Numbered from the stretch's first letter, positions 1 through 6,485 are shown. The stretch is 20,082 nt of DNA from a virus (IMGVR_UViG_3300032246_001746:1-20082), one strand, 5' to 3'. A program made the numbers and translations. The notes: a model not told the origin generated them from the letters alone.

Positions 1-780
1 AATGCTAGCAATGCTTCACCTCAAGTAAAGGCCGCTATTAAAAAGGCTGCGCCTGATATTAAATCTTATGCAGACCGTGCCGCTGCACTTAATGCTGCTG
101 GTATCAGACGCAAAGAGGTTGAATTGGATGAAGATTATTTAAGTGAAGAAAAGATGAAAGATTGCTATGATTGTGGTATAAAAGAAGCAATGAAAGAAAT
201 GAAAACTGGAAAATCATGTGAATCAAAATATAAAAAAGGCACGGCCGAATATGATGAATCTTTACGTGGATATAATTCTGTTATGAAAAAAGGCATGAAA
301 GAGGGAGTGGAATTGGATGAAGCCAATACGGAATCTAAAAAAGAATTTGTAGCTCGTCAGGCAAGACTGGCAGCCGCAGGTGCTCAAACTGCAAAAAATC
401 CGGAAAGATTAAAAAGAATGATGAAAATTCCTGGATATGCTGCAGCAATGGGGTTGGCTAAAAAAACAACAAAAGAAGAAGTTGAAACTGTAGAAGAAGA
501 TATTGGTGCAATGCAAAGTGTCGTTGGTGAAGACAAAGGCAAGAAAGCTATAAGAGTTGATACACTTAAAGGTGTAACCACTTCTACTGATCCTGAAGTT
601 AAGATTGCAAATGCTCATTTTAGTGGCAAATCAGCAACATTAAAAGCTGAAGGTAAAGGCACAGATACTGCTATACCTTTTGTAACTGATTCTGCGACAC
701 ACAAAGAAATCAACAAAAGTGTTAAACCTACATTCAAGAAAATCAAAGAAATGTTAGGCAAGACAGGAACATCGGAATAA
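1..780 (+). CDS. Lys/Glu-rich phage protein, 5'-truncated by window edge (putative head-associated)
   Basis: The frame is open from base 1 with no stop upstream, so the gene enters from the left and its true start is outside; a TTG at 124 is an ordinary in-frame leucine codon. At least 259 residues are visible. The protein is very rich in Lys, Glu and Ala and has no membrane segment. Two near-identical short motifs (VELDED at about residues 41-46, VELDEA at about 103-108) bracket a Cys-containing segment with a CYDCGIKEAMKEM stretch. Both contain L-D-E, which fits the (I/L)-x-E consensus of the T4 prohead protease. A Lys-rich helix with a PERLKRMMKIPGY motif follows. The 3-base gap to the next gene, and that gene's similar composition, suggest a virion or head-core role. 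I recognise this style of protein from T4-like aquatic phages but can assign no biochemical function. Confidence 0.75.
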   Translation, partial: NASNASPQVKAAIKKAAPDIKSYADRAAALNAAGIRRKEVELDEDYLSEEKMKDCYDCGIKEAMKEMKTGKSCESKYKKGTAEYDESLRGYNSVMKKGMKEGVELDEANTESKKEFVARQARLAAAGAQTAKNPERLKRMMKIPGYAAAMGLAKKTTKEEVETVEEDIGAMQSVVGEDKGKKAIRVDTLKGVTTSTDPEVKIANAHFSGKSATLKAEGKGTDTAIPFVTDSATHKEINKSVKPTFKKIKEMLGKTGTSE

Positions 781-783
781 AAA

Positions 784-2001
784 ATGAAAAGTAAAAAAGA
801 TGTTATCAAAGATGTTGTAAAACCAACATCAATCTCACCACGTAGCAATTTCACTGACCCAAATGATCCTTGGTCAGCAAAGGCTAATGTTGCAGAGAAT
901 ATTACATCTAAACGTGCAAATCTATTAAAACAATTTTATAAATCTAAAGGTTGGAATGTTAATTACATTTCCAAAAATAAAAAAGTGGCACAATCAAAAA
1001 CTGGCGATTTTATCAAATGGAAAAGAGACCATGGAATCTATGAAGAAGACCAAATTGATGAAGTATCTAATGAATTACTAGGTCGTTACAAGACTGCTGC
1101 TGGACAACAAGCTTCTGAATTAGACAAAGCTGGTGGTAGAGAAAACATTCAGAAGGCTAACAAGCGTTTCTCTGGTATCGTTAAGGCAACCAAGAAACAA
1201 TTTGCAAATGATGAGAAACCTGTGGCGGAAGCCAAAGATCCTGGTGAATATGACTACGAAGGCGCGATGGCTAAGTCTCAACTTCAAACCATTTGTAGAA
1301 ATGCTGAAGAACTAAAAGATATGCTTAAAGATGATGAAAATCTTCCAGAGTGGGTTCAAGCAAAAATCACAAAAGCAGAAGATTATATCATAACTTCATT
1401 AAACTACATGAAATCTACTGAAGAATTGGAAGAAGATGTTGAGCATATTGAAGAATTGAATAAAGATACTTTATATTCTTACGTTAATAAAGCTGAAAAA
1501 GACCAAGACAAACAATTTACAACAATTGGTAAAGCTTTAAAGAATAATGATCCAAAATCTGGAAATGCTGCCAGTCACAAATTTACAAGAAGAAGTCTTG
1601 GTATTAATAGAGCAGAAACAAAATTAAATAAAGAAGATGTTGGTGATCCAAAAGCTGCTGAACAATCTCCTGCCGATGGTGCAAATGGTGGAGAAGAAAT
1701 TGCACCACCACGTAAATCCATAAAAAAGATTGTCAAAGAATTCTACGCAACTGCCCGCAACGTGCAGGAAGACTTATATGATTGGGAGAAAGACGATAAA
1801 GCTGCAAAGCCTTATGGTAAGAAACCATCAGTTAAAAAACATGACGGTGTAGAAAACATAGGTGATGATAAACCAAATGCAAGGTTAATACTAAAAGGTG
1901 GTAAAACATTGACTGGTGAACCAAGAGATACTGTTGAAATTGATCCTATGATGAAGAACCGCAGTAAAATGCCGGATTACAAAAGTATGGATAAAAAATA
2001 A
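784..2001 (+). CDS. Modular phage protein with duplicated module (putative virion/internal head protein)
   Basis: This is a 405-residue, highly charged protein starting 3 bases after the previous stop. Visible modules in order are: a Lys-rich N-terminus; module A (about 91-142), starting IDEVSNELLGRY and ending RFSGIVKATKKQF; a central helical domain (about 155-211) with SQLQTICRNAEELKDML and LPEWVQAKITKAEDYI; module B (about 222-282), starting IEELNKDTLYSY and ending RRSLGINRAETKL; and a C-terminal part with EDLYDWEKDDK, LILKGGKTLTGEPRDT and EIDPMMKNR. The central LPEWVQxKIT domain and the C-terminal LTGExRDTxEIDPMM motif recur, to my knowledge, in virion-associated proteins of T4-like aquatic phages. 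Modules A and B look like divergent copies of one unit, each opening with an I-x-E tripeptide. A structural role is inferred from context and composition; no catalytic motif is visible. Confidence 0.75.
   Translation: MKSKKDVIKDVVKPTSISPRSNFTDPNDPWSAKANVAENITSKRANLLKQFYKSKGWNVNYISKNKKVAQSKTGDFIKWKRDHGIYEEDQIDEVSNELLGRYKTAAGQQASELDKAGGRENIQKANKRFSGIVKATKKQFANDEKPVAEAKDPGEYDYEGAMAKSQLQTICRNAEELKDMLKDDENLPEWVQAKITKAEDYIITSLNYMKSTEELEEDVEHIEELNKDTLYSYVNKAEKDQDKQFTTIGKALKNNDPKSGNAASHKFTRRSLGINRAETKLNKEDVGDPKAAEQSPADGANGGEEIAPPRKSIKKIVKEFYATARNVQEDLYDWEKDDKAAKPYGKKPSVKKHDGVENIGDDKPNARLILKGGKTLTGEPRDTVEIDPMMKNRSKMPDYKSMDKK
1054..1209 (+). repeat. Protein-level repeat, copy A
   Basis: This encodes residues about 91-142 of the 405-residue protein. 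It aligns by pattern with 1447-1630: an I-[DE]-E opening, then L..Y..kA, a polar stretch, then a basic [KR]-[RF]-x-S.GI..A..K ending. The similarity is at protein level only; the DNA has diverged. Confidence 0.5.
1447..1630 (+). repeat. Protein-level repeat, copy B
   Basis: This encodes residues about 222-282 of the same protein and pairs with copy A. It opens IEELNKDTLYSYVNKA and ends RRSLGINRAETKL. The SLGI and SGIV segments and the preceding L..Y motif are the clearest shared points. It is longer than copy A by about ten residues in its middle. Confidence 0.5.
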
Positions 2002-2018
2002 ACAGAAACCACAAGAAC

Positions 2019-2026
2019 AATAAATA
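2019..2026 (+). promoter_or_regulatory. T4-type late promoter -10 box
   Basis: AATAAATA matches the T4 late consensus TATAAATA at 7 of 8 positions. It lies in the 56-base gap before the gene at 2058, the widest gap of the left third, and about 39 bases from that start codon. A strong AAGGAG ribosome site follows at 2048-2053. A late sigma (gp55-type) read-out of a virion gene would fit. In AT-rich DNA such a box can arise by chance. Confidence 0.5.
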
Positions 2027-2057
2027 GATAGAATACCTTTCTACCCAAGGAGAAAAA

Positions 2058-2666
2058 ATGGCTTACAATACATGGAATAATAACGATAACCCACAAAGTG
2101 GATTTGGACATCCAGACTGGCCGCTTGAACGTCAAACAAGACCTGTCACAACACTAGTAACAGCAAATTCAACTGCTTCTGGTGCAACCAGTATCAAATT
2201 CACTTATGCTGCAAACGTGGCAGCTGTTGGTGTTGCAGGCGGACAATTTGTTAATACACAAGATCCAACAATAACTTTCTTGTCGGGTAATGGTGCTGTT
2301 GGTTTCTATAAGTCCAACAATACTGTTTCTGCAATCAATGGAAATGTTGTTACAATGGCTGCAGCAACAACCGGAATTATTCCTTCTGGTACAGTTATTG
2401 CATTCGACACTGCAATTAATTATCCATCAGGTCCTGGATCAACATATTTTGCTGATACCGTTTTAGCTACAGCAACTAGAATTGATGCTGCTAATAACAA
2501 AATTGGCGGTAGCATAAGTGTTGGTTGGGTAAATGTTCAAAAGAAAACTAATAATGACGGTACAGTCCGTTATCTAAGAGAAACATTAATTGCACTTGCA
2601 AACCCAACATCATCAAATACAGCTGGTGGTAATACTTCATGGGGTAGAGCATTCGCTAACACCTAA
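2058..2666 (+). CDS. Putative virion structural (decoration-like) protein
   Basis: This 202-residue protein has a composition unlike its neighbours: rich in Ala, Thr, Gly, Ser and Asn, with few Lys and Glu, alternating small and beta-branched residues and no membrane segment. That is typical of beta-rich virion surface or tail proteins. The N-terminus is MAYNTWNNNDNPQSGFGHPD; the middle is a run of short beta-like segments (TSIKFTYAANVAAVGVAGG, NGNVVTMAAATTGIIPSGTV); the C-terminus has GGSISVGWVNVQKKT, a Tyr-Leu-Arg-Glu segment and WGRAFANT. The GWV..k..g..g..RY.RETLIAL pattern resembles small structural proteins abundant in T4-like aquatic phages. It has the best ribosome site of this region (AAGGAG, 4 bases from ATG) and its own near-consensus late promoter, both consistent with high late expression. 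Exact virion location is unknown. Confidence 0.6.
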   Translation: MAYNTWNNNDNPQSGFGHPDWPLERQTRPVTTLVTANSTASGATSIKFTYAANVAAVGVAGGQFVNTQDPTITFLSGNGAVGFYKSNNTVSAINGNVVTMAAATTGIIPSGTVIAFDTAINYPSGPGSTYFADTVLATATRIDAANNKIGGSISVGWVNVQKKTNNDGTVRYLRETLIALANPTSSNTAGGNTSWGRAFANT

Positions 2667-2681
2667 TGCATACTCTTTATA

Positions 2682-3071
2682 ATGATTTTTGATGATTTAA
2701 ACGAAGACAACTTTGTGATGTATGCAGTAAAATGTTATATATCACCTAGTTGTTTAATGTCAGAGTTCGAAGGTGACGTAAAAAGAACAAAATATCTAAA
2801 AAGATTATTTCGTAGATATAAAGCCACTAAGAACATAAAAGAAAGACTGATACTTAATCACATCATACTTTTAAATAATGTTTTTGGTCCTGAGGCTACA
2901 ACAAGAATATTATTTTTTCGTATAGATGAAAAAGATTATGATTCGTTAAAGACATTTTTGTTATTTTTAAATATATTGCCAAAAACAGTGATGGGTATAA
3001 GAGGTAAAAATATAGATACTGATTTAATACCAGTTGATATGAAAATAGCAGATATACTAAGAAAAATATGA
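2682..3071 (+). CDS. Conserved phage protein of unknown function
   Basis: This 129-residue soluble protein is mostly helical and basic. It has a central segment KERLILNHIILLNNVFGPEA followed by TTRILFFRI and a C-terminal LKTFLLFLNILP. I recognise this combination (a KRLFRRY basic helix, then LILNHIILL, FGPEATTR and FFR) as a small protein conserved across T4-like aquatic phages, but no function is known to me and no catalytic motif is visible. It begins 15 bases after the previous stop without a clear Shine-Dalgarno sequence. It ends in an ATGA overlap with the next gene, so translational coupling with that head-type protein is likely. Confidence 0.65.
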   Translation: MIFDDLNEDNFVMYAVKCYISPSCLMSEFEGDVKRTKYLKRLFRRYKATKNIKERLILNHIILLNNVFGPEATTRILFFRIDEKDYDSLKTFLLFLNILPKTVMGIRGKNIDTDLIPVDMKIADILRKI

Positions 3072-3601
3072 AATCATTCAAACAATTCCTAGAAGAAAAG
3101 AAAACCTTAAAAAACTCCAACCCTTGTTGGACAGGTTATCATCCTGTTGGCACAAAAGAAAAAGGTGGCCGAACAGTTCCAAATTGTGTGCCTGAAGAAG
3201 TCCAAGAAGAACTTGATGCTGATACAATGTTTGACATTATCGAAGAATTGGTTATGGAAATTGCAGAAACTTATCACCTCGATCCTGAAATTATTTGGGA
3301 AGACTTTGCAGACCTATCAGATGAAGAACTATATGAGTCTGCTGCATGGAGACGCAAAGAAGGTAAAGATCCTAAGGGTGGCCTAAATCGTAAAGGTATT
3401 GCTTCTTATCGCAGAGAAAATCCAGGTTCACATCTAAGTATGGCAGTGACCACTCCTCCATCTAAATTGAAACCAGGTTCTAAAGCAGCAAATCGCCGTA
3501 AGTCTTTCTGCGCTAGAATGGGTGGTATGAAAGGACCTATGAAGAAACCTAATGGTGAACCTTCACGCAAAGCATTGGCTCTAAGAAAGTGGAACTGTTA
3601 A
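3068..3601 (+). CDS. Putative internal head protein with T4-like capsid-targeting N-terminus
   Basis: This 177-residue protein overlaps the upstream gene by ATGA. The first ten residues, MKSFKQFLEE, match in pattern and length the T4 internal-protein capsid-targeting peptide MKTYQEFIAE; L8-E9-E10 fits the (I/L)-x-E cleavage site of the T4 prohead protease. Next comes a CWTGYHPVGTKEKGGRTVPNC motif region (about residues 20-41), a recurring small Cys motif in aquatic phage proteins. An acidic helical segment follows (about 46-90). A basic C-terminal domain (about 91-177) has AAWRRKEGKDPKGGLNRKG, SYRRENPGS, KRRKSF-like NRRKSFCARMGGMKGPMKK and ALALRKWNC. That domain resembles a phage domain of unknown function (I believe DUF6321). 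Packaging into the head is an inference from the N-terminus and neighbours. Confidence 0.65.
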   Translation: MKSFKQFLEEKKTLKNSNPCWTGYHPVGTKEKGGRTVPNCVPEEVQEELDADTMFDIIEELVMEIAETYHLDPEIIWEDFADLSDEELYESAAWRRKEGKDPKGGLNRKGIASYRRENPGSHLSMAVTTPPSKLKPGSKAANRRKSFCARMGGMKGPMKKPNGEPSRKALALRKWNC

Positions 3602-4140
3602 TGAAAACCTTCAAACAATTTAAAGAACATATTGTCAAAACCAGCAAAGGTTACAAGCTTGTTTCTAAAAGTACCGGTAAAAATCTAGGTGAATATCCAT
3701 CAAAAGAAGGTGCTGAGAAAAGAGAACGTCAAGTACAATATTTCAAACATCATAGTGAAGAAGTGATTTGGGAATCAGCAGACAAAAAAGATAGAATCAC
3801 CTTTGATATTCCTTTGATGATTCGTGTTTTGGAATTGGCAAGAGAAGATATTAAATCTGACATGGATTTACATCGTGTCGTTGAAAGACTAATAGACATT
3901 CGTAACAAAGGCGTTTTGACTATGGATGACTATGATTTCATTGCAAACATTAAAGAAAGTTACATGAAAGAAGATGGCATGGGTGCAGGAGCAGTATCAG
4001 TACCGGGACCAACAAACGTAGTTGGCGGCGGTGCTATTGCAGGTTCTGGTGGTAAAGGTGGAGAACCAGGTGTCAATCTGAAAAAGAAAAATAAAGTTGT
4101 TCTTCAACCAATGAGACTTAGAGCTCCACCTAGGATGTAA
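3601..4140 (+). CDS. Putative head-associated protein, MKTFKQF N-terminus
   Basis: I place the start at 3601, where ATG overlaps the previous stop as TAATG, rather than at the in-frame ATG at 3589 inside the upstream gene. The resulting MKTFKQFKEH start parallels the MKSFKQFLEE of the neighbour, though K8-E9-H10 does not make an I/L-x-E cleavage site. Length is 179 residues. Residues about 13-50 (SKGYKLVSKSTGKNLGEYPS, then AEKRERQVQYFKH) form a small domain I have seen in other phage proteins. Residues about 62-115 (ITFDIPLMIRVLELAREDI, then MDLHRVVERL and GVLTMDDYDFI) form a second recurring helical domain. The C-terminus is Gly/Ala/Val-rich and ends in a basic tail. A structural or head-internal role is inferred; no enzyme motif is seen. 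Confidence 0.6.
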   Translation: MKTFKQFKEHIVKTSKGYKLVSKSTGKNLGEYPSKEGAEKRERQVQYFKHHSEEVIWESADKKDRITFDIPLMIRVLELAREDIKSDMDLHRVVERLIDIRNKGVLTMDDYDFIANIKESYMKEDGMGAGAVSVPGPTNVVGGGAIAGSGGKGGEPGVNLKKKNKVVLQPMRLRAPPRM

Positions 4141-4142
4141 TT

Positions 4143-4568
4143 ATGACAACTTGGTTATTAAATTTTTTGCCTGATTGGTTTTTTTATGTTTCTTTTTTCA
4201 CAAGCATAATTGTTCTAATCTTTTCCAATTTTATCCCAATTTATAGAACATACATACAAATTCTCTGTTTGATTGTTTTATTATTTTCTACATACATGTT
4301 TGGTGTAAGTGAAAATAATAAAATTTGGAAAGCTCGTGTTGCAGAATTAGAAACAAAAATTACTGTAGCTGAAAGTAAAGCAGCAGTAGAGACTGTTAAG
4401 ATTGTAGATAAAGTTGTATATAAGAAACAAGTTATCACCGAAAAGGGTGAAGAAGTTATAAAATATATTGATAGAGAAGTTGTCAAATACGATACAAAAT
4501 TTTCTCCTGGTGGTATTTGTGAAATACCTAAAGAGTTTATACAATCGATTAATGGAGCTACAGAATGA
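4143..4568 (+). CDS. Rz-like i-spanin (inner membrane)
   Basis: Spanins fuse the inner and outer membranes in the last step of lysis of Gram-negative hosts. This 141-residue protein has two hydrophobic segments (about 10-32 and 37-56). A charged, predicted coiled-coil periplasmic region (about 58-122) follows, with AELETKITVAESKAA, EKGEEVIKYIDREVVKYD and a short C-terminal CEIPKEFIQSINGA. The EEVIKYIDREVVKYD-C-IP ending is a pattern I associate with Rz-like proteins of tailed phages. The next gene is a small lipoprotein overlapping it by ATGA, the classic Rz/Rz1 pairing, and the endolysin follows. Textbook i-spanins have one N-terminal membrane anchor, so the second segment is unusual. Confidence rests more on context and C-terminal pattern than on a catalytic signature. 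Confidence 0.75.
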   Translation: MTTWLLNFLPDWFFYVSFFTSIIVLIFSNFIPIYRTYIQILCLIVLLFSTYMFGVSENNKIWKARVAELETKITVAESKAAVETVKIVDKVVYKKQVITEKGEEVIKYIDREVVKYDTKFSPGGICEIPKEFIQSINGATE

Positions 4569-4828
4569 AATATATTCTTACTTTATTAGTTGCATTATTG
4601 GCAGGTTGTTCTACGGTTACACCTGTAAAAATTACTTTTCCTTCAATACCAAATGAACTTAATGTTGAATGTCCTTCTTTGAAAAAAATACCAGATGAAT
4701 CAAAATTAAGTGACATTGCAAAAACTATAACAGAAAATTACACTTTGTATAAAACGTGTGCAACAAATAATAATGGTTTAATTGAATGGTACAACAAACA
4801 AAAAGATATATTTAACGAGGTAAAATAA
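4565..4828 (+). CDS. Rz1-like o-spanin lipoprotein
   Basis: This 87-residue protein has a signal peptide and a clear lipobox LLAGC, with the lipidated cysteine at residue 15 and Ser at +2, which favours outer-membrane sorting. The mature part (about 73 residues) carries two more cysteines (36 and 64), a Pro/Ser-rich stretch (FPSIPNELNVECP) and a C-terminal helix with SDIAKTITENYTLYKTCA and IEWYNKQKDIFNEV. This fits outer-membrane spanin partners found next to Rz-like genes. It overlaps the i-spanin by ATGA and the endolysin by TAATG, so the three should be co-translated. Together the pair implies a host with an outer membrane. Confidence 0.8.
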   Translation: MKYILTLLVALLAGCSTVTPVKITFPSIPNELNVECPSLKKIPDESKLSDIAKTITENYTLYKTCATNNNGLIEWYNKQKDIFNEVK

Positions 4829-5436
4829 TGTTTTCATTACAACAACTACAACAAATTATTCCACAAAATCAATATGTTGAACACTGGCATACTGCACTCA
4901 TAGAAATTTTACCAGATTATGAAATTAATACAACACAAAGAATTGCAGCATTCTTAGCTCAATGTGCTCATGAATCTAATGGTTTCACCGCCTTGCAAGA
5001 AAATTTAAACTATCGTGCAGTTACCTTGCGTAAAGTATTTCCAAAATATTTTACCGATTCTTCTGCTGAAGAATTTGCTGGTAAACCAGAATTAATTGCC
5101 AATCGTGTATATTCAAACCGAATGGGCAATGGACCTGAAGAATCTGGTGATGGATTTAGATATTGTGGTCGAGGCCTAATTCAATTGACAGGTAAAGACA
5201 ACTATCAAAATTTTGCTGACAGCTTAGAAATGAAAGTAGAAGATGTTCCTGAATATCTTGGAACATTTGAAGGTGCAATACAATCAGCTTGTTGGTTTTG
5301 GGAATCAAATAATTTAAATGAATTTGCAGACTCTGGTGATTTTATAACAATGACTAAAAGAATCAATGGAGGTACTCTTGGTCTCGAAGATAGAATTGAA
5401 CACTATAAACATGCATTAAATGTTTTAGGATCATAA
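4828..5436 (+). CDS. Endolysin, glycoside hydrolase family 19 (chitinase-like muramidase)
   Basis: This enzyme cleaves glycan strands of host peptidoglycan at lysis. The 202-residue length is normal for single-domain phage GH19 endolysins. Visible family signatures are FLAQCAHESNGF with the likely catalytic acid E49, LQENLNY with the second acidic residue E58, ANRVYSNRMGNG (91-102), then DGFRYCGRGLIQLTGKDNY (108-126) and the C-terminal TKRINGG. There is no signal peptide or membrane anchor, so release to the periplasm should depend on the holin encoded next. A GAGG ribosome site lies in the end of the o-spanin gene, and the ATG overlaps that gene's stop as TAATG. Confidence 0.93.
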   Translation: MFSLQQLQQIIPQNQYVEHWHTALIEILPDYEINTTQRIAAFLAQCAHESNGFTALQENLNYRAVTLRKVFPKYFTDSSAEEFAGKPELIANRVYSNRMGNGPEESGDGFRYCGRGLIQLTGKDNYQNFADSLEMKVEDVPEYLGTFEGAIQSACWFWESNNLNEFADSGDFITMTKRINGGTLGLEDRIEHYKHALNVLGS

Positions 5437-5437
5437 C

Positions 5438-5842
5438 ATGGCCGACGATATTGAAAGTGAGAATGAACACTGGATGAATAGCAAATGGCGTCCAATGATG
5501 GGTTGGATGTATATGGCTGTTTGTAGTTGCGACTTCATGGTTTTTCCTATATTATGGAGTCTATTGCAAACTCTTAGTCATGGCCAAGTAACAAGTCAAT
5601 GGCAACCATTAACATTGCAAGGTGCGGGTTTGTTTCACATTGCAATGGGTGCAGTATTGGGTATTGCTGCTTATGGTCGTACACAAGAAAAATTGGGCGG
5701 CGCAAACAATGGAGGTTTGAGTCAACCGGTAGTGACAACAACAAATTCTCAACCTACAGTACAACAAAACATAAATACTACATCGACTCCAGTTACAAAT
5801 AGTAAAAGTGCAGTTCCTGTTTCCAGTCAACCAATGTTATAG
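5438..5842 (+). CDS. Holin, 3TM gene-transfer-release type
   Basis: Holins form the inner-membrane lesion that lets endolysin out and sets lysis time. This 134-residue protein has an N-terminal cytosolic stretch, then WRPMMGWMYMAVCSC leading into a first membrane segment (about 21-44). A second hydrophobic segment (about 60-80: LTLQGAGLFHIAMGAVLGIA) is followed by YGRTQEK. The WRP..GW start and the GxAAYGRTxEK end match the holin family described for gene-transfer-agent release (3TM type). The last 50 residues are a Thr/Ser/Gln/Asn-rich, disordered tail. It starts one base after the endolysin stop with an AGGA site 7 bases upstream. The assignment is supported by both pattern and cassette position. 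Confidence 0.8.
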   Translation: MADDIESENEHWMNSKWRPMMGWMYMAVCSCDFMVFPILWSLLQTLSHGQVTSQWQPLTLQGAGLFHIAMGAVLGIAAYGRTQEKLGGANNGGLSQPVVTTTNSQPTVQQNINTTSTPVTNSKSAVPVSSQPML

Positions 5843-5851
5843 AGGTGAAAA

Positions 5852-6040
5852 ATGAAATACATTAGTATCCTTTTCCTTGCATGTTTCTTGCTTACTACAA
5901 TGAGTCCAGTAATGGCCAAAACACCAACAAAGGAAGTTTGCAAAGAGGTTAAGTTGAATGGAAAAACAAAACAAACTTGCAAAAAAATTAAAGTACATAA
6001 AAAAATGGCCGGTACTAAGGTACCAGGAAAGAAAAAGTAA
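5852..6040 (+). CDS. Small secreted cationic protein
   Basis: This 62-residue protein has a good Sec signal peptide: a Lys at residue 3, a hydrophobic core (about 4-17) and a likely cleavage after VMA at residue 22. The mature part of about 40 residues contains some 16 Lys, two Cys (VCKEV and TCKKI, 15 residues apart) and a C-terminal KVPGKKK. It is preceded by a GAGGTG ribosome site that overlaps the holin stop. The next gene overlaps it by TAATG. I do not recognise a family. The position after the holin suggests a periplasmic role at lysis or an action on the envelope, but this is inference only. Confidence 0.7.
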   Translation: MKYISILFLACFLLTTMSPVMAKTPTKEVCKEVKLNGKTKQTCKKIKVHKKMAGTKVPGKKK

Positions 6041-6465
6041 TGGCTTCCAATGAAGATATAAGAGACTTAGAAGTTGATGTTGGTGTTTTGAAAAATAAAG
6101 TAGAAACAATAACACAGTTATGTGGGAAGATGGATCAAGTCATCGAAAGACTTGTAGAACAGCACGACCAACATTTATCTAGAGTTTACGAAAATATCGA
6201 CAAAAGAAGAAAAGAAACAGATATGGATATAAAAGAACTCCATGAAAGAATTGATACCGTTTTAGATAAAGTTCAAATAACCGAAAAAACTTTGTTGGAG
6301 GAAATAAAACTACTCCGAAAAGAAATGTTAGCACACAATTCTAAAGAAAAAGAATCCTTGGATAACCTACTTCAATGGAAGTGGATGATTGCCGGTGGCA
6401 TACTTGTTCTTTCATGGTTGATTTCTCACACAAACTTTGATATACTACTAGGCAGTTTAAAATAA
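6040..6465 (+). CDS. Coiled-coil protein with C-terminal membrane anchor
   Basis: This 141-residue protein starts in a TAATG overlap with the secreted-protein gene. Residues about 5-112 are strongly heptad-like and charged (DLEVDVGVLKNKVETITQL, LHERIDTVLDKV, EEIKLLRKEM), a long coiled coil. A single hydrophobic segment follows (about 115-133: WMIAGGILVLSWLI) and then a short tail. The topology resembles XhlA-type accessory lysis proteins of other phages and could put a rod on the cytosolic side of the inner membrane. It is the last gene of the late block before the primase. A lysis-accessory role is a reasonable guess from layout; I saw no sequence signature that proves it. Confidence 0.65.
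   Translation: MASNEDIRDLEVDVGVLKNKVETITQLCGKMDQVIERLVEQHDQHLSRVYENIDKRRKETDMDIKELHERIDTVLDKVQITEKTLLEEIKLLRKEMLAHNSKEKESLDNLLQWKWMIAGGILVLSWLISHTNFDILLGSLK
6437..6463 (+). promoter_or_regulatory. Possible weak sigma70-type promoter before primase
   Basis: TTGATA (6437-6442) and TAAAAT (6458-6463) each match 5 of 6 consensus bases but are only 15 apart. They sit in the end of the previous gene, at the boundary between late-type and replication genes where an early start would make sense. There is no TG extension. Weak evidence. Confidence 0.25.
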
Positions 6466-6485
6466 CTTAACTTCCTGGTTTTATT

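Noticed and set aside
124-126. TTG 124 as the start of the first gene
   Set aside because: The frame is open back to base 1 with similar composition and no ribosome site before 124, so the gene is truncated by the window edge.
384-618. Open frames on the minus strand opposite Lys/Glu-rich genes
   Set aside because: They are Phe/Leu/Ser-rich mirror translations of biased coding DNA with no ribosome site; the same holds for the minus-strand frames opposite 17593-17987 and elsewhere.
943-950. TATAAATC resembling a late promoter
   Set aside because: It is mid-gene in a Lys/Phe/Tyr codon run, with no gene start nearby.
2678-2683. TATAAT before the gene at 2682
   Set aside because: It overlaps the start codon and has no -35, so it cannot serve this gene.
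3589-3600. ATG 3589 as the start of the gene ending at 4140
   Set aside because: It lies inside the previous gene with no ribosome site. ATG 3601 gives the MKTFKQF start and a TAATG overlap.
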